Source: Paenirhizobium selenitireducens ATCC BAA-1503 | GTDB taxonomy: Bacteria; Pseudomonadota; Alphaproteobacteria; Rhizobiales; Rhizobiaceae | Reading direction: 5' to 3' | Length of the DNA stretch: 64,000 nucleotides | Assembly: GCF_000518785.1 (NCBI RefSeq) | Contig: NZ_JAEG01000001.1 | Coordinates: 837,217-901,216, forward strand | In this document: positions 39,180-47,378 of the stretch, piece after piece | Layout of the letters: every line of letters starts with the position of its first letter | Numbering within the stretch: the stretch's first letter is position 1 | Program-made: the position numbers and the translations under genes | Notes under the pieces: model-generated | What the model was told of the DNA's origin: nothing | The model's input: the letters and a program-made list of their open reading frames with translations, nothing else | Databases searched by the model: none

Positions 39180-40307
39180 TCAATTGTCGGGCGCAGCCAA
39201 CCGGAAGCTCATCACCGCGTCCTGAACGCGTTTCTGGCCCTTGCTGTCCCCAAGGAAATGATAGCCCACAATGGTGTAGCCCCGCTTCTTGTAGACCACA
39301 TAAGCGGCGATGCTCTGCACCGTCGCACCGCTCACCTCGCCCTGATACTGGCGCATAACCACCGGCACCTTGGGCAGCCCGACGCCCGGATGTTCGCCCG
39401 CCGGCTTTGCCAGCCGCTCGTTCATGAAGAAGATCTTGTCGGCGAGGTTTTCCTCCCAGGCATCGGCGAAATCCTTGGCTTTGGTGCTCTGGTCGAGATC
39501 CAGCGCCCAGACGATCACGCCCTCCACCCGGTCGGGATGGCGCATGTCGAGGGAATAGGGTTCGGAGGCGTCGATCTGGCTCGACCAGATGCGTGGCACG
39601 GCGATCCAGAAGCCGCGATCGGAATTGCGCCGCCAGACGATCGTGTCCTCGTTGTCTGCGGGTGCAGGCTTGTCGGTGGTCTCCTCCTCCTCGTTCCCGG
39701 GCGGCGGTGTCGGCGTCTGCGGCTCTTCCTCATCGGCTTCCGGCTCGGTCGCTGCCGGCTCGCCGATCGTAAGCGTCGCGGAGCAGTTCTCGAACACCTT
39801 CATATACTCGTCGAATACCCCGTCCGGTGCCGAATAGGACATCAGCAGGAACACGCGCGGCGCGGTCACCACCATCTGGATATGATTGAACGTCCGCAGC
39901 TTGCCGGCCGTATCGGTGGTCTTGTAGCTGGCGATGACGAAGGGCGCCTGCTGGCTGGCGATCGGAGCTTCGCCCTCCTTCAGGATGCGGCCGTCGCGGA
40001 TGTCGAGCAATTGCGCCTTGAGCACGCCGAGCTGGGCCTTGGCCGTCTTCTCGCTGGTCTTTGCCCGGTCGATCACCTGGACGATGATGGTGGCGTCGCG
40101 GGCGGTGCCGCCCTGCCCGGAAAACACCCGGTCGGTGTTTTCCGCCTGCTGGAAATCCCAGTCCGAGGGAAACTCGCAGGAGAAGCCCGAATTGTCCTTG
40201 TAGGTCCGGAACACCGTTTCCTGCGCGCCGGCCGAATGCACGGCTGCAAACGCCAGACACGCGACCAGAAACAGGCGCTGGACCACCCCCTTGGCAAAAT
40301 TCCCCAT
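39180..40307 (-). CDS. Secreted protein with two PsbP/DcrB-like lobes
   Basis: 375 aa. A Sec signal peptide ends at about residue 28 (HSAGAQ). Two similar beta-rich lobes follow, each with a tryptophan-containing opening strand (EFPSDWDF; AVPRIWSS) and an ALxxxF or SFRL end, joined by an acidic Pro/Glu linker (residues ~190-225). The repeated layout suggests internal duplication. It is probably periplasmic; function unknown. Confidence 0.65.
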   Translation of the reverse strand: MGNFAKGVVQRLFLVACLAFAAVHSAGAQETVFRTYKDNSGFSCEFPSDWDFQQAENTDRVFSGQGGTARDATIIVQVIDRAKTSEKTAKAQLGVLKAQLLDIRDGRILKEGEAPIASQQAPFVIASYKTTDTAGKLRTFNHIQMVVTAPRVFLLMSYSAPDGVFDEYMKVFENCSATLTIGEPAATEPEADEEEPQTPTPPPGNEEEETTDKPAPADNEDTIVWRRNSDRGFWIAVPRIWSSQIDASEPYSLDMRHPDRVEGVIVWALDLDQSTKAKDFADAWEENLADKIFFMNERLAKPAGEHPGVGLPKVPVVMRQYQGEVSGATVQSIAAYVVYKKRGYTIVGYHFLGDSKGQKRVQDAVMSFRLAAPDN

Positions 40308-40503
40308 CGATCTCCGCCTCCCATTGCATCAATGACCATATTAGCCCGATCGACTGAGTCAAACGATATGCGGCTAGACCTTCGTCGGGCGGAAGACGGC
40401 AGAGGGCCAGAGCTTGACGATCGTCAGAAACTGGCCCGAAAGAATGGTGGAGACGCGCTTCGGCGCGTTTCGCGGCACCGCCGCGCGACCGCCGGACACC
40501 GTC

Positions 40504-40544
40504 AAAAGAAAAGCCCCCGCCGGCTCGCACCGGCAGGGGCTTTT
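40504..40544 (-). terminator. Rho-independent terminator of clpP
   Basis: AAAAGCCCC at 40509-40517 pairs with GGGGCTTTT at 40536-40544, extended inside by GCCGG/CCGGC with one mismatch. On the minus strand the stem is followed by CTTTT, 20-60 bases after the clpP stop. Confidence 0.82.
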
Positions 40545-40566
40545 CAATTCGATCGACAGCGAAAGC

Positions 40567-41148
40567 TCAGAGTTCCGACTGCTTCTCGGCAATCTTTCCA
40601 ACCAGGCCGTATTCCTTGGCCTCTTCGGCCGACAGCCAGTAGTCGCGATCGATGTCCTTGGCGACCTTCTCTTCCGACTGGCCGGTGGCCTTGGCGAAGA
40701 TCTTGATCAGGCGCTTGTTCATCTTGATGATTTCATTGGCCTGGATCTCGATGTCGGAGGCCATGCCGCGGGTGCCGCCCGAGGGTTGGTGCAGCAGGAA
40801 GCGGGTGTTGGGCAGGCAGATGCGCCGTTCCTTCGGCACCGAGACATAGATCAGCGCGCCGGCCGAGGCGACCCAGCCCGTGCCGATGATGATGACCTTC
40901 GGCTTGATGAACTTGATCATGTCGTGGATCGAGTCACCCGATTCCACGTGACCGCCCGGCGAGTTCACATAGACGCGGATGTCGTCGTCGGAGGCGGCGG
41001 CAAGCGCCACCAGCTGGGTGCAGACCTTCTGCGCCAGTTCCTGGGTGATCCCGCCATAGATGAAGATCGAACGCGACTTGAAGAGGTTCGCTTCCGTTTC
41101 CTTGCCGAGCGGCAGTTCCTTGCTCTTGTCGTCTTCGTCTTCATTCAT
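40567..41148 (-). CDS. ClpP-family serine peptidase paralogue
   Basis: 193 aa. The catalytic triad is intact: S95 (WVASAG), H120 (FLLHQPSGG) and D169 ([11 protein letters not shown]). Motifs such as [12 protein letters not shown] are typical, but the sequence lacks the MALYDTM-type region of the main housekeeping ClpP, and the acidic N-terminus ([10 protein letters not shown]) is unlike it. No clpX or tig gene is next to it. It is probably one of the additional ClpP isoforms of rhizobia, partner unknown. Confidence 0.88.
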   Translation of the reverse strand: MNEDEDDKSKELPLGKETEANLFKSRSIFIYGGITQELAQKVCTQLVALAAASDDDIRVYVNSPGGHVESGDSIHDMIKFIKPKVIIIGTGWVASAGALIYVSVPKERRICLPNTRFLLHQPSGGTRGMASDIEIQANEIIKMNKRLIKIFAKATGQSEEKVAKDIDRDYWLSAEEAKEYGLVGKIAEKQSEL

Positions 41149-41262
41149 CGGATAGTCTCCACTTGGATTCGGTCACCCGCACATAGTGCGACTCATGTCG
41201 TAAAACAATGCGGGAAAAAGGGGAAGCACGGAACCGGTGAACAGCGCGTTAGCGCGGCCTGC

Positions 41263-41694
41263 CTAGCGCGAGATCCGCGTCGACAGGATGATGGACGACA
41301 GCGTGCGCTCGACGCCGGCGATCGCCCCGATCCGGTCGATCAGCCCGTCGAGTTCGGCGATGGAACTCGAGGCCAGGATGGCGATCAGGTCGAACGAGCC
41401 GTTGACCGAATGCAGCATGGTCACCTGGCGGATGGCGTCCAGCTCGGCGGAAACCATCGGCAACGACTTCGGCGCGATGGTGATGAGCACATGGGCGCGG
41501 ATCAGCCCGCTCTGGAAGGCCTCCGACAGCCTGACCCCGTAGCCGGCGATCACCCCTTCGCGCTCCAGCCGCTCCAGCCGCGCCTGCACCGTGGTGCGCG
41601 ACAGGCCGAGCCGCCTGGCGAGATTGGCCACCGGCATGCGGGCGTTCTCCCCGAGCAGCGCCAGAAGTTCGCGATCCTTGTCGGTAATTTGCAT
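41263..41694 (-). CDS. Lrp/AsnC-family regulator
   Basis: 143 aa. HTH in PVANLARRLGLSRTTVQARL, then an RAM-type ligand domain (AHVLITIAPKSL; SVNGSFDLIAIL). It is divergent from the saccharopine dehydrogenase-like gene, from which it is separated by 125 bases, so it most likely controls that gene in response to an amino acid. Confidence 0.9.
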   Translation of the reverse strand: MQITDKDRELLALLGENARMPVANLARRLGLSRTTVQARLERLEREGVIAGYGVRLSEAFQSGLIRAHVLITIAPKSLPMVSAELDAIRQVTMLHSVNGSFDLIAILASSSIAELDGLIDRIGAIAGVERTLSSIILSTRISR

Positions 41695-41819
41695 TTCGTC
41701 CAATTCCTTTGGCGATCTGCCGAAACAGATACCACGAAACGAACATATCGTCGCTATGAATCGAAAAGCGCAATCGGCATCCTGTCCAAACCTGACGAAA
41801 TTCAAGAGGGGATATTTCA

Positions 41820-42923
41820 ATGAAGGACGTAGTCATCATCGGCGGCGGCAAGATCGGCAGCGCCATTGCACTCATGCTGGCCGACAGCGGCGCCTACAGG
41901 ATCACGGTTGCCGACCGCAGCGAGGCGCAGCTTGCCTCGATCGACCGCCATCCGGCGATCGCCACCGCCGCCGTCGACATCACCGATGCGAACGCCCTTG
42001 ACGCCGTGCTGGCCGGCAAGTTCGCCGTGCTCTCGGCCGCCCCGTTCCACCTCACCGGCGCGATCGCCGAAAGTGCCGCCCGCACCGGCACCCACTATCT
42101 CGACCTCACCGAAGACGTCGCCACCACCCGCAAGGTCGAGCAGCTGGCGAAGAACGCCAGGACCGCCTTCATCCCCCAGTGCGGCCTGGCTCCCGGTTTC
42201 ATCTCGATCGTCGCCAATGACCTGGCCAAGCATTTCGACACGCTCGACAGCGTGCGCATGCGCGTCGGCGCGCTGCCGCAATATCCGTCCAACGCGCTCA
42301 ACTACAACCTGACCTGGAGCACGGACGGCCTGATCAACGAATATATCGAGCCCTGCGAGGCGATCGTCGAGGGCAAGCTGATCAATGTTCCGGCCATGGA
42401 AGAGCGCGAGGAATTCTCGCTCGACGGCGTCACCTACGAGGCCTTCAACACCTCCGGCGGCCTCGGCACGCTGGCGAAGACCCTGGAAGGCAAGGTGCGC
42501 ACGATGAACTACCGCACCATCCGCTATCCGGGCCACCAGGCGATCGTCAAGGCGCTCTTGAACGACTTCAACCTGAAGAACCGCCGCGACGTCTTGAAGG
42601 ACCTGTTCGAGAACGCGCTTCCCGCTACCATGCAGGACGTCGTCGTCATCTTCGTCACCGTCTGCGGCGTGAAGGATGGCCGTTTCCTGCAGGAAACCTA
42701 TGCCAACAAGGTCTATGCCGGACCGATCGGCGGCCGCCTGATGAGCGCCATCCAGATCACCACGGCCGCCGGCATCTGCACCGTGCTCGACCTGCTGGCC
42801 GACGGCAAGCTGCCGCAGAAGGGCTTTGTCCGCCAGGAAGAAGTCAGCCTCCCCGCCTTCCTCGCCAACCGCTTTGGCCGGGTCTACTACCCGGAAGTCG
42901 CAAGGCTCGCCAAGGCGGGCTGA
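41820..42923 (+). CDS. Saccharopine dehydrogenase-like oxidoreductase
   Basis: 367 aa with an N-terminal Rossmann fold (VVIIGGGKIGSAIA) and family blocks HYLDLTEDV and IPQCGLAPGFIS. Members catalyse formation or cleavage of saccharopine or related imino acids, pointing to lysine or another amino acid catabolism; the exact substrate is not fixed. The divergent Lrp gene supports an amino acid-responsive catabolic role. Confidence 0.85.
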   Translation: MKDVVIIGGGKIGSAIALMLADSGAYRITVADRSEAQLASIDRHPAIATAAVDITDANALDAVLAGKFAVLSAAPFHLTGAIAESAARTGTHYLDLTEDVATTRKVEQLAKNARTAFIPQCGLAPGFISIVANDLAKHFDTLDSVRMRVGALPQYPSNALNYNLTWSTDGLINEYIEPCEAIVEGKLINVPAMEEREEFSLDGVTYEAFNTSGGLGTLAKTLEGKVRTMNYRTIRYPGHQAIVKALLNDFNLKNRRDVLKDLFENALPATMQDVVVIFVTVCGVKDGRFLQETYANKVYAGPIGGRLMSAIQITTAAGICTVLDLLADGKLPQKGFVRQEEVSLPAFLANRFGRVYYPEVARLAKAG

Positions 42924-42934
42924 GCCACTGCGGC

Positions 42935-43176
42935 GATTCGATCTCCCCCCCTTGTGGGGGAGATGCCCGGCAGGGCAGAGGGGGGCCTGACCGACGAAAC
43001 GCCGGCGGTTCAATCCCTCTTCTCCCCAGCGGGGAGAAGTGCCGAACGCAGTGAGGCGATGAGGGGCCCGAGTGCGCGGCGCTTCACCGGCTTGAGGGCG
43101 CAGCGTGCGCTGTGTCCCGAGCTTCGCTCCCCCTCATCCGGCCCTACCGGGCCACCTTCTCCCCGCCGGGGAGAAG
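42935..43176. repeat. Palindromic intergenic element, full copy 1
   Basis: A mosaic of three modules. A: CTCCCCC/GGGGGAG hairpin then GCCCGGCAGGGC (to ~43010). B: CTTCTCCCCAGCGGGGAGAAG with GATGAGGGG (to ~43070). C: CCCCCTCATCCGG ... TTCTCCCCGCCGGGGAGAAG. B and C are inverted copies of each other about a variable spacer, so the unit can fold into one long hairpin. It resembles the Rhizobium-specific intergenic mosaic elements (RIME). Confidence 0.85.
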
Positions 43177-43286
43177 AGACCGCCACCGTCGTGGTCGCCT
43201 CTCGGCCAATTTTCGCGAGCACGTTCAACAGCATCGCGACGATCCTGCCTTAGGGCGGACAAAACAGAGCCACCGCCGACGGCCCC
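43177..43286 (-). pseudogene. Decayed copy of the 3' end of the neighbouring aldehyde dehydrogenase gene
   Basis: On the minus strand this reads SAVALFCPP, stop, GRIVAMLLNVLAKIG, against SAVALLYPPYGKVASMLLKILAKFG at the end of the intact enzyme encoded at 43695. The tyrosine codon TAT has become TAA. About 25 codons are recognisable, plus some downstream sequence. It lies between palindromic elements 1 and 2. Confidence 0.75.
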
Positions 43287-43526
43287 GATTCGATCTCCCC
43301 CCTCGTGGGGGAGATGCCCGGCAGGGCAGAGGGGGGCCTGACCGACGAAACGCCGGCGGTTCAATCCCTCTTCTCCCCAGTGGGGAGAAGTGCCGAACGC
43401 AGTGAGGCGATGAGGGGGCCAAGTGCGCTGGCATCCGCTGGCTTGGGGGACCCGCGTGCGCGGGGCCTGAGCTTCGCTCCCCCTCATCCGGCCCTACCGG
43501 GCCACCTTCTCCCCGCTGGGGAGAAG
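43287..43526. repeat. Palindromic intergenic element, full copy 2
   Basis: Nearly identical to copy 1 over modules A, B and C and of almost the same length; the spacer between B and C differs. The start-to-start distance from copy 1 is 352 bases. Confidence 0.85.
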
Positions 43527-43614
43527 CGACTGCCACCCTCGTGGCCTCACCCTTCGATACACGCCTGCGCCAAGCAACTCAGCGCACGAGGAAACACAGC
43601 AGCGCCGCCGCGTG
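43527..43614 (-). pseudogene. Second, more diverged trace of the aldehyde dehydrogenase 3' end
   Basis: Blocks such as CAGCGCCGCCGCG and CAAGCAACTCAGCGCACGA align with the first decayed copy and with the gene end, but long alignment is poor. It sits at the position expected if the unit (gene end plus element) had been repeated. This is inference from partial matches. Confidence 0.4.
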
Positions 43615-43662
43615 TCGATCTCCCCCCTTGTGGGGGAGATGCCCGGCAGGGCAGAGGGGGGC
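43615..43662. repeat. Palindromic intergenic element, module A only (copy 3)
   Basis: Contains the CTCCCCC/GGGGGAG hairpin and GCCCGGCAGGGCAGAGG, then stops. It lies directly downstream of the intact aldehyde dehydrogenase gene on the minus strand. Start-to-start distance from copy 2 is about 327 bases. Confidence 0.8.
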
Positions 43663-43694
43663 GTTCCAGGTCGAGACGGCGGCCACCGCCCCTC

Positions 43695-45134
43695 TCAGCC
43701 GAACTTCGCCAGTATCTTCAACAGCATCGACGCAACCTTGCCATAGGGCGGATAAAGCAGCGCCACCGCCGAGAGCCGGGACTGGCGCAGCACCGGCTTT
43801 TCCTTGCTCATCGCCACGAAGCCCGCCTCGCCGTGATAGGCGCCATAGCCCGAGGCGCCGACGCCGCCGAAGGGCAGGTTGTCCTGCGCCAGATGCAGGA
43901 TCGTGTCGTTGATCGTCACGCCGCCGGAAATCGTCCCGTTCAGCACCCGCGCCTCGGCTCCCCTGTCGGTGCCGAACCAGTAGAGCGCCAGCGGCCGGTC
44001 GCGGGCGTTGATATGGGCCAGCGCCTCGTCGAGCGTGTCATAGGGGATGACCGGCAGGATCGGCCCGAAAATTTCCTCCCGCATCAGCGCCATCGTGTCA
44101 TTGACCCCGGTGACGACGACCGGCGCGAGGATGCGCCGCGCCGCATCGGTGCCGGCCACCAGTTCGATCACCTCGGCCCCCTTGGCGCGGGCCTCGTCGA
44201 TCAGGCCGGCGAGCCGGTCGAAATGGCGCGCGCTGATGATCGACGTATAGTCGGGATTGCCGGCAAGGCTCGGATATTGTTTCGCCGCCGCCGCCTTCGC
44301 CGCCGCCACGAAAGCCTCGACGCGGCCGCGCGGCACCAGCGCATAGTCCGGTGCCACGCAGGTCTGGCCGGAATTGAGCAGCTTGCCCCAGATCAGCCGC
44401 GGCACGGCGCGCTCCAGATCGGCGGAGGCGTCGATGATCGCCGGAGACTTGCCGCCGAGCTCGAGCGTTACCGGCGTCAGGTTCCGCGCCGCCGCCTCCG
44501 CCACCCGCCGGCCGACAGCGGTCGAGCCGGTGAACACCAGGTGATCGAACGGCGCCGCGCTGAAGGCGGCCGCGACCTCCGGCCCACCGGTGATGACCGC
44601 AACCTCGTCCTCGGCGAAGAATTCCCTGACTGCCGCATCCAGAACTTCGGAAAACTTCGGTGTCAGCTCGGACGGCTTCAGCATCGCCCGGTTGCCGGCG
44701 GCAAGCGCGCCGACCAGCGGCGAGAGCATCAGGTTGAGCGGATAGTTCCACGGCGCGATGATGCCGACGACGCCGAGCGGCTGGCGCAGGATCAGCCCCG
44801 CGCCCGGCTGCCCCGTCCAGGCGAGCGACACCCGCCGCGGCCGCATCCAGCCCTTCAGATGACGCCGCGCATGACGGATCGCCGCCCGCGTCGGCACGAT
44901 GTCGGCGAGCGTGGTGACCACCGCCGAGCGATTGCCGAAATCCTCCGAGATCGCCGCCGCAAGGCGCGCCTGCCAGGTCAGGATCAACCGCTCCAGCCGG
45001 TCGAGCCGGTCGAGGCGCAGCGCAGCCGGCGGATTGATGTCCGTGAGATAAGCCGCCCTCTGGCGCGAAAGCACGCTCTCGATCACCGCCTCCGGCGACA
45101 CCGCCTGCCGGTCGTTCCCGTTCCCGTCCATCAT
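43695..45134 (-). CDS. Coniferyl-aldehyde-dehydrogenase-like aldehyde dehydrogenase
   Basis: 479-aa NAD(P)-dependent aldehyde dehydrogenase. The catalytic cysteine is in SGQTCVAPDY, the general base in TLELGGKSP, and the cofactor loop in FTGSTAVG. The C-terminus with a hydrophobic tail, plus NDTILHLAQDNLPFGGVGASGYG, place it in the coniferyl-aldehyde/fatty-aldehyde branch (CalB-like). A GGGAGG site suits the second of two adjacent ATGs (45131) slightly better. No lignin-monomer genes are nearby. Its 3' end has been copied at least once downstream. Confidence 0.88.
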   Translation of the reverse strand: MMDGNGNDRQAVSPEAVIESVLSRQRAAYLTDINPPAALRLDRLDRLERLILTWQARLAAAISEDFGNRSAVVTTLADIVPTRAAIRHARRHLKGWMRPRRVSLAWTGQPGAGLILRQPLGVVGIIAPWNYPLNLMLSPLVGALAAGNRAMLKPSELTPKFSEVLDAAVREFFAEDEVAVITGGPEVAAAFSAAPFDHLVFTGSTAVGRRVAEAAARNLTPVTLELGGKSPAIIDASADLERAVPRLIWGKLLNSGQTCVAPDYALVPRGRVEAFVAAAKAAAAKQYPSLAGNPDYTSIISARHFDRLAGLIDEARAKGAEVIELVAGTDAARRILAPVVVTGVNDTMALMREEIFGPILPVIPYDTLDEALAHINARDRPLALYWFGTDRGAEARVLNGTISGGVTINDTILHLAQDNLPFGGVGASGYGAYHGEAGFVAMSKEKPVLRQSRLSAVALLYPPYGKVASMLLKILAKFG

Positions 45135-45571
45135 CCGCCTCCCGATGTTCTGACGCTCTACAGATGAGCCGAGATCCGAGATTGTTCAAGTGCGAACAGA
45201 TGGCAGGCTGGAACTAAACACCGTCGACCCGGGATCGCCCTCAGGCTGAGATGCCCGCGAGAGCGCGCCTCGAAGCATCCGGATGTGTCGTGGATCGAGG
45301 CCTCGAACTTCGAGGCCGGGCGTTGCCCGGCACTTCGGCACGAGGGGCATGGAGAGGAACCGCTCGCGCGACGCCCCATCTCCCCCTTGGTGGGGGAGAA
45401 AGCGGTTTCGATGAATTAGGTGCGGCGCAAGCCGCGGCTAAACATCAGAAATCGCAAGTGAGGGGGATTGTTCGTCCTGCCCGCAGCACCGATCCCCTTG
45501 TTGCAAAGTCCGTTAACAAACATGTAACTTAGAGTTGGGTGGCGACGCAATGACGTGCGATCGGGGGAACA
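45135..45571. other. Intergenic region with a remnant palindromic element
   Basis: A 437-base gap. CTCCCCCTTGGTGGGGGAG at 45380-45398 is the module A hairpin of the palindromic elements, alone. From about 45400 the composition becomes AT-richer towards the next gene. No gene is seen; the promoter of the P-loop NTPase gene is expected at its right end, where TTGCAAAGTCC and ACATGTAACTTAGAG occur. Confidence 0.5.
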
Positions 45572-47254
45572 ATGACAATAGCGCAAATTGAAATCGAAGT
45601 CGGTCGCTTCTTGTCCAGTGATACGCCTGAAGTTCTATGCATCAAAGGAAAATGGGGCGTTGGAAAGACGTTCGGATGGAACAAATTCTTAGATGATAAC
45701 AATGCAAGGGGATTACTGGCTCTCAAGCAGTATTCTTATGTGTCCCTTTTTGGGTTGAACTCACTTGAAGACCTAAAGTACGCTATATTTGAGAAAACGA
45801 CCTCTGGAAACGATATAAATACGGGAGCAAATTCGTCAACGTTCCTAAAGCTTCTCGAAAAAAGCAGCACCTTGGGGCGTCGGTTTCGTCCAATCGCAGA
45901 AGGAGCCGCTGCGTTATTCAACCGTAAGGGCGTCGCAGATGTATTATTCAAATCGGCCTTCCTTGCTGTCCAAGAACAACTGATCTGCATCGACGACCTT
46001 GAACGTTCTGGTGACGCTCTCAAGGTACGCGATGTTCTCGGATTGGCATCTTTTTTAAAGCTGGAGCGCCGATGCAAGGTGGTGCTTTTGCTCAACGACG
46101 AGGAACATCCTGAGAAAGATGAATTCCTAAGACAGCTGGAAAAGGTTGCGGATGTAACCCTGACCTTTGATCCGACTTCGCAGGAAGCATGTAAAATCGG
46201 TTTATGCACCGATGATCCTCTGACAGCCCTCCTGCAACCACGAATCATAGAGCTTTGCATCACGAACATTCGGGTAATCAAGAAAATAGAGACCCTTGCC
46301 AGACGCCTCACCGAAGTGCTCAATGAGTCTAGTAACGGTATAATCGAGCAAGCAGTATCGACAATTGCACTGGCCGGTTGGAGCGTTTATCAGCCGAAGT
46401 CGTCTCCGCCGCTTGACTTTATTCGCAACTACAACCGGACCGCTCTTTCACTACGCGCCAAAAAGGACGAAATAGATGCCGATACCGCAAAATGGCGCGC
46501 CATTCTCAATGCATATCCATTTCACAGCGCGGATGAACTGGACCTAGTAATCATAGACGGAGTGGCTGCTGGATTCTTTAACAATGAGTCATTGCGCGAA
46601 AAGGCCGAGGCAGTGAGCCGACAACGTCGGTTTAATTCTCGCGACACAGCTTTCTCGCGTGCTTGGGACAAGCTTTATCATGGATCCTTGGCCACCTCGG
46701 ACGACGAATTTCTCGATGCACTGCATCGAAGTGCCGTGGATGAGGCTGATGCCATCAGCGCGCTCAATATCAACAGTGCAATCCGTTTGCTTCGTGAATG
46801 TGGGCGCGCGGAACAAGCAGACGAAGTGATACAAAAGTGGTTTTCTGTGCATAGCAACGAGCAGCTTGAGTTTTTCAACATAGCGAACCATCACTTTTCG
46901 ACAGAGGATCACATCGACGACGGCCTCAGAGCTGCATTCGAAGATCGCCGCCGCAATTACCAAGACTATCGAGACCCATTTCAGGTCCTTCAAAAAATTG
47001 CCCGACAGCAAAGTTGGAGGGAGGCCGATGTTGCTCTATTGGCAAAGTGTTCAGCATCGGATTTCGAGAGGATGTTCGAAGAACTGCGCGGCAACGACGT
47101 GCGCATGGCGATCGATATAATATGTCGGCTCGGACAGAGTGGCAAAGAGGGCAGCGAAACGATTGGAGCTGCCTCTCTTGAGGCGTTGCGCCGTATTGCA
47201 GGAAAATCAACGCTTCGCGCTCGAAAAATTGGTCGTTTCGGCATCGAGCTTTGA
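45572..47254 (+). CDS. KAP-like P-loop NTPase, probably acquired
   Basis: 560 aa. Walker A GKWGVGKT is at residues 26-33 and Walker B LICIDDLERSG begins at 137. A sensor-like strand VVLLLNDEE follows near residue 175. The C-terminal ~300 residues are helical with no recognised enzyme domain. The Walker B with an extra Asp and the ERxG after it resemble KAP-type STAND-like NTPases, often found in mobile and phage-defence loci. Base composition is clearly different: one line of the gene (45661-45720) has 25 G/C of 60, against 40 of 60 in a typical line (26521-26580). There is no partner gene on either side. Function unknown. Confidence 0.65.
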   Translation: MTIAQIEIEVGRFLSSDTPEVLCIKGKWGVGKTFGWNKFLDDNNARGLLALKQYSYVSLFGLNSLEDLKYAIFEKTTSGNDINTGANSSTFLKLLEKSSTLGRRFRPIAEGAAALFNRKGVADVLFKSAFLAVQEQLICIDDLERSGDALKVRDVLGLASFLKLERRCKVVLLLNDEEHPEKDEFLRQLEKVADVTLTFDPTSQEACKIGLCTDDPLTALLQPRIIELCITNIRVIKKIETLARRLTEVLNESSNGIIEQAVSTIALAGWSVYQPKSSPPLDFIRNYNRTALSLRAKKDEIDADTAKWRAILNAYPFHSADELDLVIIDGVAAGFFNNESLREKAEAVSRQRRFNSRDTAFSRAWDKLYHGSLATSDDEFLDALHRSAVDEADAISALNINSAIRLLRECGRAEQADEVIQKWFSVHSNEQLEFFNIANHHFSTEDHIDDGLRAAFEDRRRNYQDYRDPFQVLQKIARQQSWREADVALLAKCSASDFERMFEELRGNDVRMAIDIICRLGQSGKEGSETIGAASLEALRRIAGKSTLRARKIGRFGIEL

Positions 47255-47312
47255 CGTAGAGCAATGTAATCAGTTTAGTGATCTTGCGCCCTTATGGTGT
47301 TTCGCTTTTACA

Positions 47313-47342
47313 GAAAAACCCGCCGGCCTCGCGGCCGACGGG
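47313..47342 (-). terminator. Rho-independent terminator of the dimethylglycine-dehydrogenase-like gene
   Basis: CCCGCCGGCC (47319-47328) pairs with GGCCGACGGG (47333-47342) with one mismatch and a TCGC loop. On the minus strand the stem is followed by TTTTTCTG. It lies about 37 bases after the stop of the flavoprotein gene and between convergent genes. Confidence 0.8.
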
Positions 47343-47378
47343 TCCATCATCCTCTGAGCAAAAGCCGCCCCTAGCCCC

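Noticed and set aside
42924..43694. CRISPR-like array from the regular repeat spacing
   Set aside because: Repeats are about 240 bp, palindromic and mosaic, and the spacers derive from the neighbouring gene; there are no cas genes.
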